Of a stretch of 64,000 nucleotides of DNA, positions 44,221 to 52,348 are shown one piece after another; position 1 is the first letter of the stretch; each line of letters opens with the position of its first letter. The position numbers were made by a program, and so were the translations under genes. Source of the stretch: JAJXXT01 sp963764465 (GTDB lineage Bacteria > Pseudomonadota > Alphaproteobacteria > Acetobacterales > Acetobacteraceae). The notes under the pieces are model-generated. The model saw nothing but the letters and a program-made list of their open reading frames with translations, was not told where the DNA came from and ran no database searches. The stretch covers positions 62,001 through 126,000 of the forward strand of contig CAVXSO010000004.1 of assembly GCA_963764465.1 (NCBI GenBank), read 5' to 3'.

Positions 44221-47200
44221 TCACACCGAGAAATACTTGGCGCGCGGGTTGAGGATCACCATCGCGCTCGTGCTCTGCTCCGGATGCAGCTGCCATTCGT
44301 CGGAGAGCGACACGCCAATCCGCTCAGCACCAAGGAGGCGCAGGATCGGTGCCTGGTCCTCCAGCCTCGGGCAGGCGGGATAGCCGAACGAGTAGCGCGA
44401 TCCCCGATACCCCTGCGCCAGCATCTTCTCGATGTCGCGATCATCCTCGGCGGCGAACCCGCACTCTGCGCGGATGCGCTTGTGCACATACTCCGCCATC
44501 GCCTCCGCCATCTCGACGGAGAGCCCGTGCAGATAGAGATAGTCCTGGTAACGGTTCTCCTCGAACCAGGCTCGCGCCGTGTCGCTCGCCTTCTGCCCCA
44601 CCGTCACCACCTGCAGCCCGACCACGTCGCGCACGCCGTCATCCACGTCGCGCACGAAGTCGGCGATACATTCCCCGTCCTCGCGCGGCTGCCGAGGCAG
44701 GTTGAAGCGCGCGACCTCCGTCTGGCCATTGGCTTCGAACAGGATCAGGTCGTTGCCCTGTCCCGCAGCCTTCCAATAGCCATAGCTCGCCTGGGGCTTC
44801 AGGATTTCGCCGTCCTCGCACAGTCCCAGCATGCGCCGCATCACCGGCCGCAGCTCCTGCCGCGCCCAGCCGAGGAAATCCTCAAGTGAGCGCCCGGCTT
44901 TCCGGAACCCCCACTGGAACTGATACAGCGATCGCTCGTTGAGGAACGGCACGATTGCCTTCGGCGCGGCCTCCACCACGCGCGCGCCCCAGAAGGGCGG
45001 CTCGAACGGAGCCACGTCCCGCGTCATCCGCCGCCGGCGATCCCGCACCACGGCCACGTCGATGGGCCGGAAGGCTGCGGCCTGCGCCTCGCCAAGCGTG
45101 CGCTGCGTGTTGCGTGCCTTGCCGCTGCGCCGCGCCTGCACCGCCGCGAGATAGTCGTCGAAGCCGTTGCCCGTCACCTTGTCCATCAACCCGAGCCCGT
45201 CGAACGCGTCGCGCGCATAAGCCACGCGCCCACAGGCATAGGACTGCACGCACGCTTCCTCAACGTAGTTGCGCGTCAGCGCGGCGCCTCCCAGGATCAC
45301 CGGAATTTCCAGGCCCTGCCGCGACATTTCCTCGAGGTTCTCGCGCATCACCACGGTGGATTTCACCAGCAGCCCGCTCATCCCGATCGCGTGCGCCCGG
45401 TGCTCGGTCGCCGCCGCCAGCATGTCCGCGAGCGGCACCTTGATCCCGAGATTGACCACGCGATAGCCGTTGTTGGTCAGGATGATATCGACCAGGTTCT
45501 TGCCGATATCGTGCACGTCACCCCTCACCGTCGCGAGCACGATCGTGCCTCGCTCCTGGCCCTCCACGCGTTCCATGAGCGGTTCCAGGTACGCAACGGC
45601 CGCCTTCATCGTCTCGGCCGATTGCAGCACGAAGGGCAGCTGCATCTTGCCCGCGCCGAACAGCTCGCCGACCGTCTTCATCCCGTCGAGCAGGATCTCG
45701 TTGATGATGGCAAGCGGCGCATGCGTCCTGAGCGCAGTGTCCAGCTCCTCCGTGAGTCCCTTGCGGTCGCCATCGACGATCCGCTCGCGCAACCTGTCCT
45801 CCACCGTCTCCGGGCGCTTCCTGGTGGCTGCATCGGCGGATTTTCGGTCGGCGAATATCTCCAGCAGCCGCACCAGCGGGTCGTATTCCTCGCGCCTGCG
45901 ATCGAAGATCAGGTCCTCGCAGACCTGCACTTCCTCCGCCGGAATCTGATGCAGCGGCCTGATCTTGGAGACATGCAGGATCGCGCCCGTCATCCCCGCC
46001 CGCACAGCGTGGTCGAGGAAGACGGAGTTCAGCACCGCGCGCGCCGCCGGGTTAAGCCCGAAGGAGATGTTGGAAAGGCCGAGGATGATCTGCACCTCGG
46101 GGAAGGCCTCGCGGATCAGGCGGATGCCCTCCAGCGTCGCCTCGCCCAGCTTGCGGTCGTCCTCGTTGCCCGTCGCGATGGTGAAGGTCAACGGATCGAT
46201 TAGCAGGTCGCTGTCGGGGAGTTCATGCGCACGCGCGAATTCCACCAGGCGTTTCGCCACCGCGAGCTTCGCCTCGGCGGTTTTCGCCATCCCCGTCTCG
46301 TCGATGGTCAGCGCGACCACGGCGGCACCAAATTTCTTCGCCAGAGCCAATCGCTGACCCGCGGCCGTCTCGCCGTCCTCGAAATTGATCGAGTTGATGA
46401 TCGCCTTGCCGCCGTGCAGCTTCAGCGCACTGTCGATCACGCCGGTCTCGGTGCTGTCGATCACCAGCGGTGCCGCGACTGCCGTGGTGAAGCGTCGCAC
46501 CACCTCGTCCATCTCCGCCTTCTCGTCGCGGCCGACGAAGGCGGTGCAGATATCGAGCGCATTGGAACCCTCGCCCAGCTGCGCGCGGCCCATGGCGACG
46601 CACCCGTCCCAATCGCCTGCCGCCTGCAACTCGCGCCACTTCTTGGAGCCGTTGGCGTTGCAACGTTCGCCGATCGAAAAGACCGCGTTCTCCTGCCGCA
46701 GCGCCACCGCGCCGTAGAGGCTGGCGACCGACGGCACCCACACGGCGTTGCGCTCAACCGGCACCGGCCGGCGTTCGCCCAGCTCCCTCAGCATCGCGTC
46801 CAGGGCAGCGATGTGCCGCTCATCGGTGCCGCAGCATCCGCCGACCAGATTCACCCCGTCCTCGACGACGAAACGCCGGAGCCAGGTCGCGAGGTCCGCC
46901 GGTGACAGCGGGTAATAGGGCTTGCCGTCAACCAGTTCCGGCAGGCCCGCGTTGGGCATGACCGAGATCAGCCCGGGCCAGTTGCCGGAAATCCAGCGCA
47001 GGTGCTCCGCCATTTCCTGCGGGCCGGTCGCGCAATTCAGTCCCAGCAGCGGCACGTCGAGCGCCCGCACCACCGTCGCCGCGGCCGCGATATCCGGCCC
47101 CACCAGCAGCGTGCCCGTCGTCTCCACCGTCACCTGCACGAAGATCGGGACCGCACGCCCGGTCGCGAGGCACGCGGTCTTGGACCCGTTCACCGCCGCC

Positions 47201-47697
47201 TTGATCTGAAGCGTGTCCTGGCAGGTCTCTATCAGGATCGCGTCAACACCGCCCTCGATAAGCCCGCGCGCCTGCTCCGCCAGCGCCGCCTCCAGCGCGT
47301 CGTACCCGATATGCCCCAGGCTCGGCAGCTTGGTTCCCGGCCCGATCGAACCCAAAACGAAACGATCGCGTCCATCGGCGAACATTCCCGCCGCCTCGCG
47401 TGCCAGCTCGGCCGATTGCCTGTTGATCTCATACGCACGCTCGGCAAGACCGAACTCGCCAAGCGTGATCGGGGAGGCGCCGAAGCTGTTCGTCTCCACC
47501 ATGTCGGCACCGGCGGCGAAATAGCCGCGATGGATCTCGCGCACGATATCCGGCCGCGACAGCACCAGGATGTCGGAGCAGTTCTCGTGTCCCCACCAGT
47601 CGCGTTCGAGATCGAGGTGCATCTGCTGCAGCCGCGCGCCCATGCCGCCGTCGGCCAGCAATACCCGCTCGTGCAGCGCTTCCAGGATCGATGTCAT
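44221..47697 (-). CDS. metH: cobalamin-dependent methionine synthase MetH
   Basis: 1158 residues, all modules in one chain. Homocysteine domain with zinc cysteines (LLGLNCATGPQEM and LVGGCCGTDERH); pterin-binding domain (FSIGERCNANGSKKWRELQA, LDICTAFVGRDE); cap helices; B12 domain with the cobalt-ligand His in TVRGDVHDIGKNLVDIILTN; and C-terminal SAM-dependent activation domain (PASYGYWK-type region, RYSFGYPACP). It methylates homocysteine from methyltetrahydrofolate. The ATG at 47697 lies 14 bp after the ArsR-methyltransferase gene, so the two are probably co-transcribed from the palindromic promoter at 48.69 kb. MetF, often the partner in such operons, is absent. Confidence 0.97.
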   Translation of the reverse strand: MTSILEALHERVLLADGGMGARLQQMHLDLERDWWGHENCSDILVLSRPDIVREIHRGYFAAGADMVETNSFGASPITLGEFGLAERAYEINRQSAELAREAAGMFADGRDRFVLGSIGPGTKLPSLGHIGYDALEAALAEQARGLIEGGVDAILIETCQDTLQIKAAVNGSKTACLATGRAVPIFVQVTVETTGTLLVGPDIAAAATVVRALDVPLLGLNCATGPQEMAEHLRWISGNWPGLISVMPNAGLPELVDGKPYYPLSPADLATWLRRFVVEDGVNLVGGCCGTDERHIAALDAMLRELGERRPVPVERNAVWVPSVASLYGAVALRQENAVFSIGERCNANGSKKWRELQAAGDWDGCVAMGRAQLGEGSNALDICTAFVGRDEKAEMDEVVRRFTTAVAAPLVIDSTETGVIDSALKLHGGKAIINSINFEDGETAAGQRLALAKKFGAAVVALTIDETGMAKTAEAKLAVAKRLVEFARAHELPDSDLLIDPLTFTIATGNEDDRKLGEATLEGIRLIREAFPEVQIILGLSNISFGLNPAARAVLNSVFLDHAVRAGMTGAILHVSKIRPLHQIPAEEVQVCEDLIFDRRREEYDPLVRLLEIFADRKSADAATRKRPETVEDRLRERIVDGDRKGLTEELDTALRTHAPLAIINEILLDGMKTVGELFGAGKMQLPFVLQSAETMKAAVAYLEPLMERVEGQERGTIVLATVRGDVHDIGKNLVDIILTNNGYRVVNLGIKVPLADMLAAATEHRAHAIGMSGLLVKSTVVMRENLEEMSRQGLEIPVILGGAALTRNYVEEACVQSYACGRVAYARDAFDGLGLMDKVTGNGFDDYLAAVQARRSGKARNTQRTLGEAQAAAFRPIDVAVVRDRRRRMTRDVAPFEPPFWGARVVEAAPKAIVPFLNERSLYQFQWGFRKAGRSLEDFLGWARQELRPVMRRMLGLCEDGEILKPQASYGYWKAAGQGNDLILFEANGQTEVARFNLPRQPREDGECIADFVRDVDDGVRDVVGLQVVTVGQKASDTARAWFEENRYQDYLYLHGLSVEMAEAMAEYVHKRIRAECGFAAEDDRDIEKMLAQGYRGSRYSFGYPACPRLEDQAPILRLLGAERIGVSLSDEWQLHPEQSTSAMVILNPRAKYFSV

Positions 47698-47711
47698 CGC
47701 GTACCAGTTCC

Positions 47712-48668
47712 TCAGGCTTCGACGGTCCGCGCGGCCTCGGCCGGCGCCGGCATCGGCATCGGCTTGCGCCGCGCCACCCATATGCGTGTCTCGAGCTCGC
47801 CCCGCACCGCGCTCGGTTGTTCGATTTCCAATTCCCCGACCGGCAGCATCCGGTACAGCTCGGTGTCGTCAAAGCCGAGCCAGTGGTGCCCCTCCACGCC
47901 GAGCGCCCTGCGCTCATGCCGCGCAAGATCGACGACGATCAGCGTCCCACCCGGCGCCAGCACCCGAACCGCCTCGGCCAGCGCCTTTCCTGGTTCGGTC
48001 GCGTAATGCAGCACCATCTGCATCAGAACAGTATCGAAATGTCTCTCCGGCAGTTCGAGGCGGTACATGTCGCCCAGCCGCACCGCGGCATGGCGCAGTC
48101 CCGGGTGCTCCGCGAGCCGCGTGCGCGCCAGCGCCAGCATCGCGCGTGATGCATCGATCCCCAGCATGGAATCCGCGCGGCGCCCGATCACCTGCAGCAT
48201 GCGCCCCGTGCCGGTGCCGATATCGAGCAGCCGCTGCGCACGTTCCGGCAGCCGCTCGAGCACCGCGCGCTCGATCTCCGCCTGCGCCAGGCCGAGGGCG
48301 CCCATCTCGTCCCAGTTCGCACCCTGCATCCGGAAAAGCTCGGTGGCCTCCCGCGCCCGCTCCGCCATCACCCGCTGCGCCGCGCGCCGGTCCGTCGCGA
48401 CCGCCTCGCCACCCGTGGCAATACGCGCCGCGAGCTCGGGCGCGAGCCCAGTGGGAGCGAGGCGGAAGAACACGTTCTTGCTCTCACGGCGTCGCTCCAG
48501 CAGCCCCGCCTCGACCATGACGCCGAGATGGCGGGAAACGCGTGGCTGGGACTGGCCCAGCACCTCCGCGAAATCCGCCACGCACAGGTCGCAGGCGGAT
48601 GCGAGTGCCAGGATGCGCAGCCGCGTCGGGTCTGCGGCGGCGCGAAGCTGCAGGAGGATTTCGTGCAT
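47712..48668 (-). CDS. ArsR-family regulator fused to SAM-dependent methyltransferase
   Basis: 318 residues. Residues 1 to about 95 form a winged helix of the ArsR type (LRAAADPTRLRILALASACD, LCVADFAEVLGQSQPRVSRH, then LERRRESKNVFFRL). Residues from about 130 are a class I methyltransferase with AQRLLDIGTGTGRMLQVIG (motif I) and RLGDMYRLELPERHFDTVLM. Fusions of this type beside metH are thought to sense S-adenosylhomocysteine or SAM and repress methionine-cycle genes (compare SahR). MHEILLQL at 48668 is chosen: the longer start lies inside the operator. No ribosome site precedes it, fitting a leaderless mRNA. Confidence 0.9.
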   Translation of the reverse strand: MHEILLQLRAAADPTRLRILALASACDLCVADFAEVLGQSQPRVSRHLGVMVEAGLLERRRESKNVFFRLAPTGLAPELAARIATGGEAVATDRRAAQRVMAERAREATELFRMQGANWDEMGALGLAQAEIERAVLERLPERAQRLLDIGTGTGRMLQVIGRRADSMLGIDASRAMLALARTRLAEHPGLRHAAVRLGDMYRLELPERHFDTVLMQMVLHYATEPGKALAEAVRVLAPGGTLIVVDLARHERRALGVEGHHWLGFDDTELYRMLPVGELEIEQPSAVRGELETRIWVARRKPMPMPAPAEAARTVEA

Positions 48669-48715
48669 CGACGTATATAGACATGCACATATAAACATGT
48701 CTATATATGTTGATG
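48666..48715. promoter_or_regulatory. symmetric divergent promoter/operator palindrome
   Basis: Arms 48666-48685 and 48696-48715 are reverse complements at 18 of 20 positions (core TATATAGACATG / CATGTCTATATA, perfect over 12 bp), around a 10-bp AT-rich centre. Each strand carries TAGACA, 18 bp, TATATA, and each half ends in a start codon: the minus-strand ATG at 48668 and the plus-strand ATG at 48713 lie equally far from the centre. Each -10 box is 5 nt from the ATG, so both transcripts should start at or near the A of the ATG. Probable operator of the ArsR-methyltransferase. Confidence 0.8.
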
Positions 48716-48967
48716 TCGCTCGATCGCCTGTCCCTTCGCGCCGGCACCGTGGCCAAACCGGGGGAGGTGCTTGTCCCCGGGCCCTTTCACCCCGCCGGCT
48801 GTGCCTGCTGCGGCGTCCGCTCGCCCCTGGCCACGCTCGGCAGGGTCTGGCGCGATCACGCCATGGGCAAACCCGTCACCGGCGCCGTCGTTGCGATGGA
48901 ACCCGGCCAGCTCGCCCAGGCCTACGCCGCGGACAGCCTTGCCCAGGCCCGCTTCCGCCTCGCCTGA
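48713..48967 (+). CDS. small hypothetical protein with Cys cluster, divergent from ArsR-methyltransferase
   Basis: 84 residues. A central HPAGCACCGVRSPLATLGRV motif contains three cysteines (CxCC) next to a His, which could hold a metal or a disulfide. The rest is mildly charged with no signal peptide or membrane helix. The ATG at 48713 is preferred over 48707 because it is placed symmetrically in the palindromic promoter, 5 nt after the TATATA box, and no ribosome site exists. It therefore shares the metH regulator's control region. I do not recognise the family. A real gene is likely because of the promoter geometry, but function is unknown. Confidence 0.6.
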   Translation: MSLDRLSLRAGTVAKPGEVLVPGPFHPAGCACCGVRSPLATLGRVWRDHAMGKPVTGAVVAMEPGQLAQAYAADSLAQARFRLA

Positions 48968-48984
48968 ACCTGCCGTCAGGTTCC

Positions 48985-49577
48985 GCGTGCCGTCACGCAA
49001 TCCCATGGAATTGCGCGGCGTCTCTCCCGGCGGGACATCCGGCAAAAATCCCGCCTGCATCCACCTTGGTTCCACTGCCCCATAGCCCAGGCGCGCAAGC
49101 TCCCGCACCGCGTGCAATGCCACCGGCGCATCGTCCGCGCAGGCCCGCACCGCGAGGTCCCCGCCGCAGCGCCTGGGATCAAGCTGGTCGCCGTTGAACC
49201 GCGGCAGCCCGCGAGCTCCGGCGGCGCCGCCCCTCCAGCGCGAACCGGCCAGGCGCGGACAACCTCGGCCCGAACCCCGCCGTGAGCGTCAGCGGCGCCG
49301 GACGGAGCTCCGCCGCGGAGCCATCATCGCCCGCGACGGGCTTTCCATCGGTCAGCAGCCGTTCCGCCTCACTCCACGCGCGCAGCAGCGCGACCAGCGC
49401 CGCAGGTTCCCCGGCCAGGATGTCGAACGCCATGAAACACATCTGGCCCTGTTGCGGCGTGGCGAGCCCCGGCTGGTGCTCGCCATGGAACGGCACCGAC
49501 GTCGCGGCCCGAGCGCTGGCTGCGCGCAGCGCGGTCGCGGCGGCAAGCATGCCGACGGCGGAGACCAGGGGACGGCG
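48985..49577 (-). pseudogene. truncated, frameshifted DyP-type (EfeB-like) heme peroxidase
   Basis: Reading from the left-over twin-arginine signal (RRPLVSAVGMLAAATALRAA), the N-terminal DyP domain is recognisable: VPFHGEHQPGLATPQQGQMC, FMAFDILAGEPAALVALLRA and LTLTAGFGPRLSAPGRFALE. The frame then shifts within a G/C run near 49210-49235 and ends at a stop near 49180. Homology continues in another frame as LPRFNGDQLDPRRCGGDLAV, RACADDAPVALHAVREL and TPRNSMGLRDGTRNL, the GxxDGT motif region. It stops abruptly near 48985, so the C-terminal half with the heme-ligand His is missing. An upstream in-frame stop and the lack of a start codon before the RR motif also show decay. Confidence 0.85.
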
Positions 49578-49631
49578 CGGGGAATGGCGACCGCAACCAC
49601 GCGACGCGCCGGTGACGGCGCAAGCAAGGAT

Positions 49632-49964
49632 TCAACCAGGACCGGCGGGACCCCGCAGCGCGGCTATGATCGCCTCGCGCACCGCCGGGTCCTGTGCCGC
49701 GACGGCGCCTGCCAGCGCCCGCAGCCGACGCCGCGTGTCGTGCAGCTGGTCCAGCAGGGACATCACCACCGGCAGTGCGTCGGAATCGATCTCGAGCTCG
49801 TACCGAAGCGTGCAAAGCAGCCGCACCCGCCAGCACGCGTCCTCGGCAAAGCTCGGCGCCTCCGCGGGCCCGGCCGGCACCACCAGTTCCTCGGCGATCC
49901 AGGCCATGAGATCCTCGCGCCGCAGCTTCGCCGTGGTGGCGAGCAGCTCGTCGATGCCGGTCAT
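49632..49964 (-). CDS. cbpM: chaperone modulator CbpM
   Basis: 110 residues, close to E. coli CbpM (101). It opens MTGIDELLATTAKLRREDLM and continues WIAEELVVPAGPAEAPSFAE, DACWRVRLLCTLRYELEIDS and LDQLHDTRRRLRALAGA, the MerR-like helical pattern of CbpM. CbpM binds the J domain of CbpA and blocks its work with DnaK. The ATG overlaps the cbpA stop by 4 bp, the expected cbpA-cbpM order. Translation coupling should keep inhibitor and co-chaperone balanced. Confidence 0.88.
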   Translation of the reverse strand: MTGIDELLATTAKLRREDLMAWIAEELVVPAGPAEAPSFAEDACWRVRLLCTLRYELEIDSDALPVVMSLLDQLHDTRRRLRALAGAVAAQDPAVREAIIAALRGPAGPG

Positions 49965-50890
49965 CGCAGCATCTCCTCACGCGGGTTCTCGTCGTGCTCG
50001 GGTTGCCAGGTCTCGAGAAACCCAGCGAGCGCCTTGTCCTCCCCTTTCGGCAGCACGACCTTCAGCGTCACGAACTGGTGCCCCCGCTGACCGCTCTTGC
50101 GGTCCAGCACGCCGCGCTCGCGCAGCCGCAGCGTGGTACCGCTGTTGGACCCCCTGGGCACCGTGAGCGACACCGCGCCGTCGATCGTCGGCACCTCGAT
50201 GCGCGCCCCGAGTATCGCCTCCTTCAGCGTCACCGGTACCTCGACATGGATGTCGCTGTCCTTGCGGCGGAAGAAGGCGTGCGGCTCGACGTGCAGCTCC
50301 ACATAGGCATCGCCCGCGGGCCCGCCGCCATAGCCAGGCATGCCCTGGCCGCGCAGGCGCAGCATCTGCCCGTCCGCGGAGCCGGCTGGGATGGTCACCT
50401 GCAGCGTCTTGCCCTCGGGCATGGTGAGCGCGCGCACCCCGCCGCGCACGGCATCGAGAAACGGCAGCCGCAACTCGTAGGTGACGTCCTGGCCAGGCGC
50501 GCGGAACTCGCCGCCACCAAACCCGCCGCGCCCGCCGCCCCTTGCTCCACCGCTGCTTCCGCCGAAGGCGCGGGCCAGGAACTCCGCAAGCTCCTCGTTG
50601 CTGGCGAACCCGTCCTGCGCCGCGTGCGGTCCGTCCGCCGTCTCCCGGTAGAAGGGCCGTGGCCGCTCGGCGCCAGTGGCGTCGATCTCGCCCGCGTCGA
50701 AGCGGCGACGTTTCTCCTTGTCGCGCAGCAGCTCCGCCGCGGCGGAAACCTCCTTGAACTTCGCCTCCGCCTCCTTGTCCCCGGGATGCAGGTCCGGGTG
50801 GTAGCGGCGCGCAAGCTTCTTGAAGGCGGCGCCGATCTCTTCCTCCGTCGCGGTGCGCGCGACGCCGAGGGTCTCGTACGGGCCCGTCAT
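49961..50890 (-). CDS. cbpA: DnaJ-like co-chaperone CbpA
   Basis: 309 residues, the CbpA length (306). The N-terminal J domain (YETLGVARTATEEEIGAAFK) carries the HPD tripeptide in RRYHPDLHPGDKEAEAKFKE. A Gly-rich linker (SSGGARGGGRGGFGGGEF) follows, then two beta-sandwich substrate domains (QDVTYELRLPFLDAVRGGVR; VEVPVTLKEAILGARIEVP). There is no zinc-finger CxxCxGxG repeat, which separates it from DnaJ. It stimulates DnaK ATPase and, in E. coli, binds curved DNA. The start overlaps the amidase stop by 4 bp, so both chaperone genes are translationally coupled to an unrelated enzyme. Confidence 0.93.
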   Translation of the reverse strand: MTGPYETLGVARTATEEEIGAAFKKLARRYHPDLHPGDKEAEAKFKEVSAAAELLRDKEKRRRFDAGEIDATGAERPRPFYRETADGPHAAQDGFASNEELAEFLARAFGGSSGGARGGGRGGFGGGEFRAPGQDVTYELRLPFLDAVRGGVRALTMPEGKTLQVTIPAGSADGQMLRLRGQGMPGYGGGPAGDAYVELHVEPHAFFRRKDSDIHVEVPVTLKEAILGARIEVPTIDGAVSLTVPRGSNSGTTLRLRERGVLDRKSGQRGHQFVTLKVVLPKGEDKALAGFLETWQPEHDENPREEMLR

Positions 50891-52089
50891 GCAGGCAAGC
50901 CAAGCAGGCCCGCGACCTGGTTGGCGAGCGCCAGCAGCGCCGCGTCGTAGCCAGCGCCGGCGACGAGCGAGAGGCCGACCGGCGCCCCGTCCGCGGTGCC
51001 GACAGGAATGGTCACCTCCGGCAGCCCGACCAGGCTCGCGATCGCGGTCACCCCCATCGTCGCCTCGCGCACCGCCTGCTGGTGCGCGGTGCTGGCGGTC
51101 AGCAACGGCGCCGGGCTCGGCGCGGTGGGGAAGATCAGCACCGCACCGCCATTCAGCAGTGGCAAGAGACGGGCGGCGAAGCGGCGGCGAAAGGCACGTC
51201 CCGCGGCGGCGAGCGCCGGGCTCATGGTGCGCGCCGCCTCGACGCGCTCGCCCACGCCAGGACCGAAACGCGGGTTCACCGAAACCACCCAGTCGCCGAG
51301 CGTCGCCCACACCTCGGCCGCCTGGATGGCACGGAAATGCGCGTACAGCGCCGATAGTCCCTCGGGCACCAGGGAGATGGAGACGGGGCGCAGCGCCGCC
51401 GCCGCCGGCGAGAGCGCCGCGGCCACCGCCGGATCGGCGTTCACCCAGGCTTCCTCGACGCGCAGGAACGGTCCCGTCAGTGCGCCGCCCGGCTGCGGCA
51501 GCAACGCCTCGCCCACCAGTTCCAGCAGGTCGGCGGAGCGGGTGAACCAGCCGCATGTGTCCATGCTCGGCGCCAGGCCCCTCGCGCCAGCGAGCGAGAC
51601 GACGCCATGGGTCGGGCGGATGCCGTACAGGCCGCAATAGCTGGCCGGGATGCGCACCGAGCCACCAGTGTCCGAGCCGAGCGCAAAGTCCACCTCGCCG
51701 GCGGCGACCGCGGCTGCCGAGCCGCAGCTCGAACCGCCGGGGAAACGCAGCGGGGCGGCGGGGTTGCGCGGCGTGCCGTGCCAGAGATTTTCCCCCGTCA
51801 GGCCGAACGCCAGCTCCACGGTCTTGGTCTTCCCGGCAAGTCTGGCGCCGCCGGCGAGCAGGTCGGCGACCACCGGGGCGGTCGCCTCGGCCGGCGGATG
51901 GGTGCGCGCCCATTCCGGGTGCCCATAGCTGGTGACGAAGCCAGCGACGTCGAACAAATCTTTGATTGCAAAAGATAGTCCTTCGAGCGCGCCGCTGTCG
52001 CTGGCGGCCAGCGCGGCGCGCGGGCCAGGGACGAAGGCGCTGGCATCCGCCTCCGGCTCACCACGTGCACGGTCATCGTCCCTGAACAT
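50887..52089 (-). CDS. amidase (amidase signature family)
   Basis: 400 residues. The triad can be placed at K43 (LSFAIKDLFDVAG), S120 (FPGGSSCGSAAAVAAG) and S144 (GSDTGGSVRIPAS), again with 24 residues between the serines. The protein is short for the family (400 against about 460), with a trimmed C-terminal region. Amides, aryl-amides or indoleacetamide-type compounds are possible substrates. It is not closely like the amidase at 13.4-14.8 kb and has no small partner gene. It is the first gene of a run that continues into cbpA and cbpM. Confidence 0.88.
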   Translation of the reverse strand: MFRDDDRARGEPEADASAFVPGPRAALAASDSGALEGLSFAIKDLFDVAGFVTSYGHPEWARTHPPAEATAPVVADLLAGGARLAGKTKTVELAFGLTGENLWHGTPRNPAAPLRFPGGSSCGSAAAVAAGEVDFALGSDTGGSVRIPASYCGLYGIRPTHGVVSLAGARGLAPSMDTCGWFTRSADLLELVGEALLPQPGGALTGPFLRVEEAWVNADPAVAAALSPAAAALRPVSISLVPEGLSALYAHFRAIQAAEVWATLGDWVVSVNPRFGPGVGERVEAARTMSPALAAAGRAFRRRFAARLLPLLNGGAVLIFPTAPSPAPLLTASTAHQQAVREATMGVTAIASLVGLPEVTIPVGTADGAPVGLSLVAGAGYDAALLALANQVAGLLGLPA

Positions 52090-52255
52090 CGCCCGCTCCT
52101 GCCGTCACGGTCCCCGCGCCACGCGGCCGGACTTGTCGCCAACCTTCGCGGGGCGCGGGATTCCGTCAAGATCGGAGGGCTGGCGTGTGCGGCTGCCGGC
52201 GCCCGGCGTCGGCGGTCGCGGGCCGGCCATGGATCGCCTGGGTGATCACGCGGAA

Positions 52256-52286
52256 TTGATCGCCCAGCCACGGCGGCTACTATAAT
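52256..52286 (+). promoter_or_regulatory. sigma-70-like promoter for the type I secretion locus
   Basis: TATAAT at 52281-52286 is a perfect -10 hexamer in an otherwise GC-rich gap. TTGATC at 52256-52261 is a fair -35, with a 19-bp spacer that is slightly long. The predicted start lies about 55 bp before the exporter gene. The surrounding 260-bp gap (52090-52348) shows no other recognisable element. Confidence 0.55.
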
Positions 52287-52348
52287 AGACTAGTTCTACA
52301 GCGCCTTATGGTCGCGACCCGTGCTATAGGCCTATCAAGGGGACGGGT

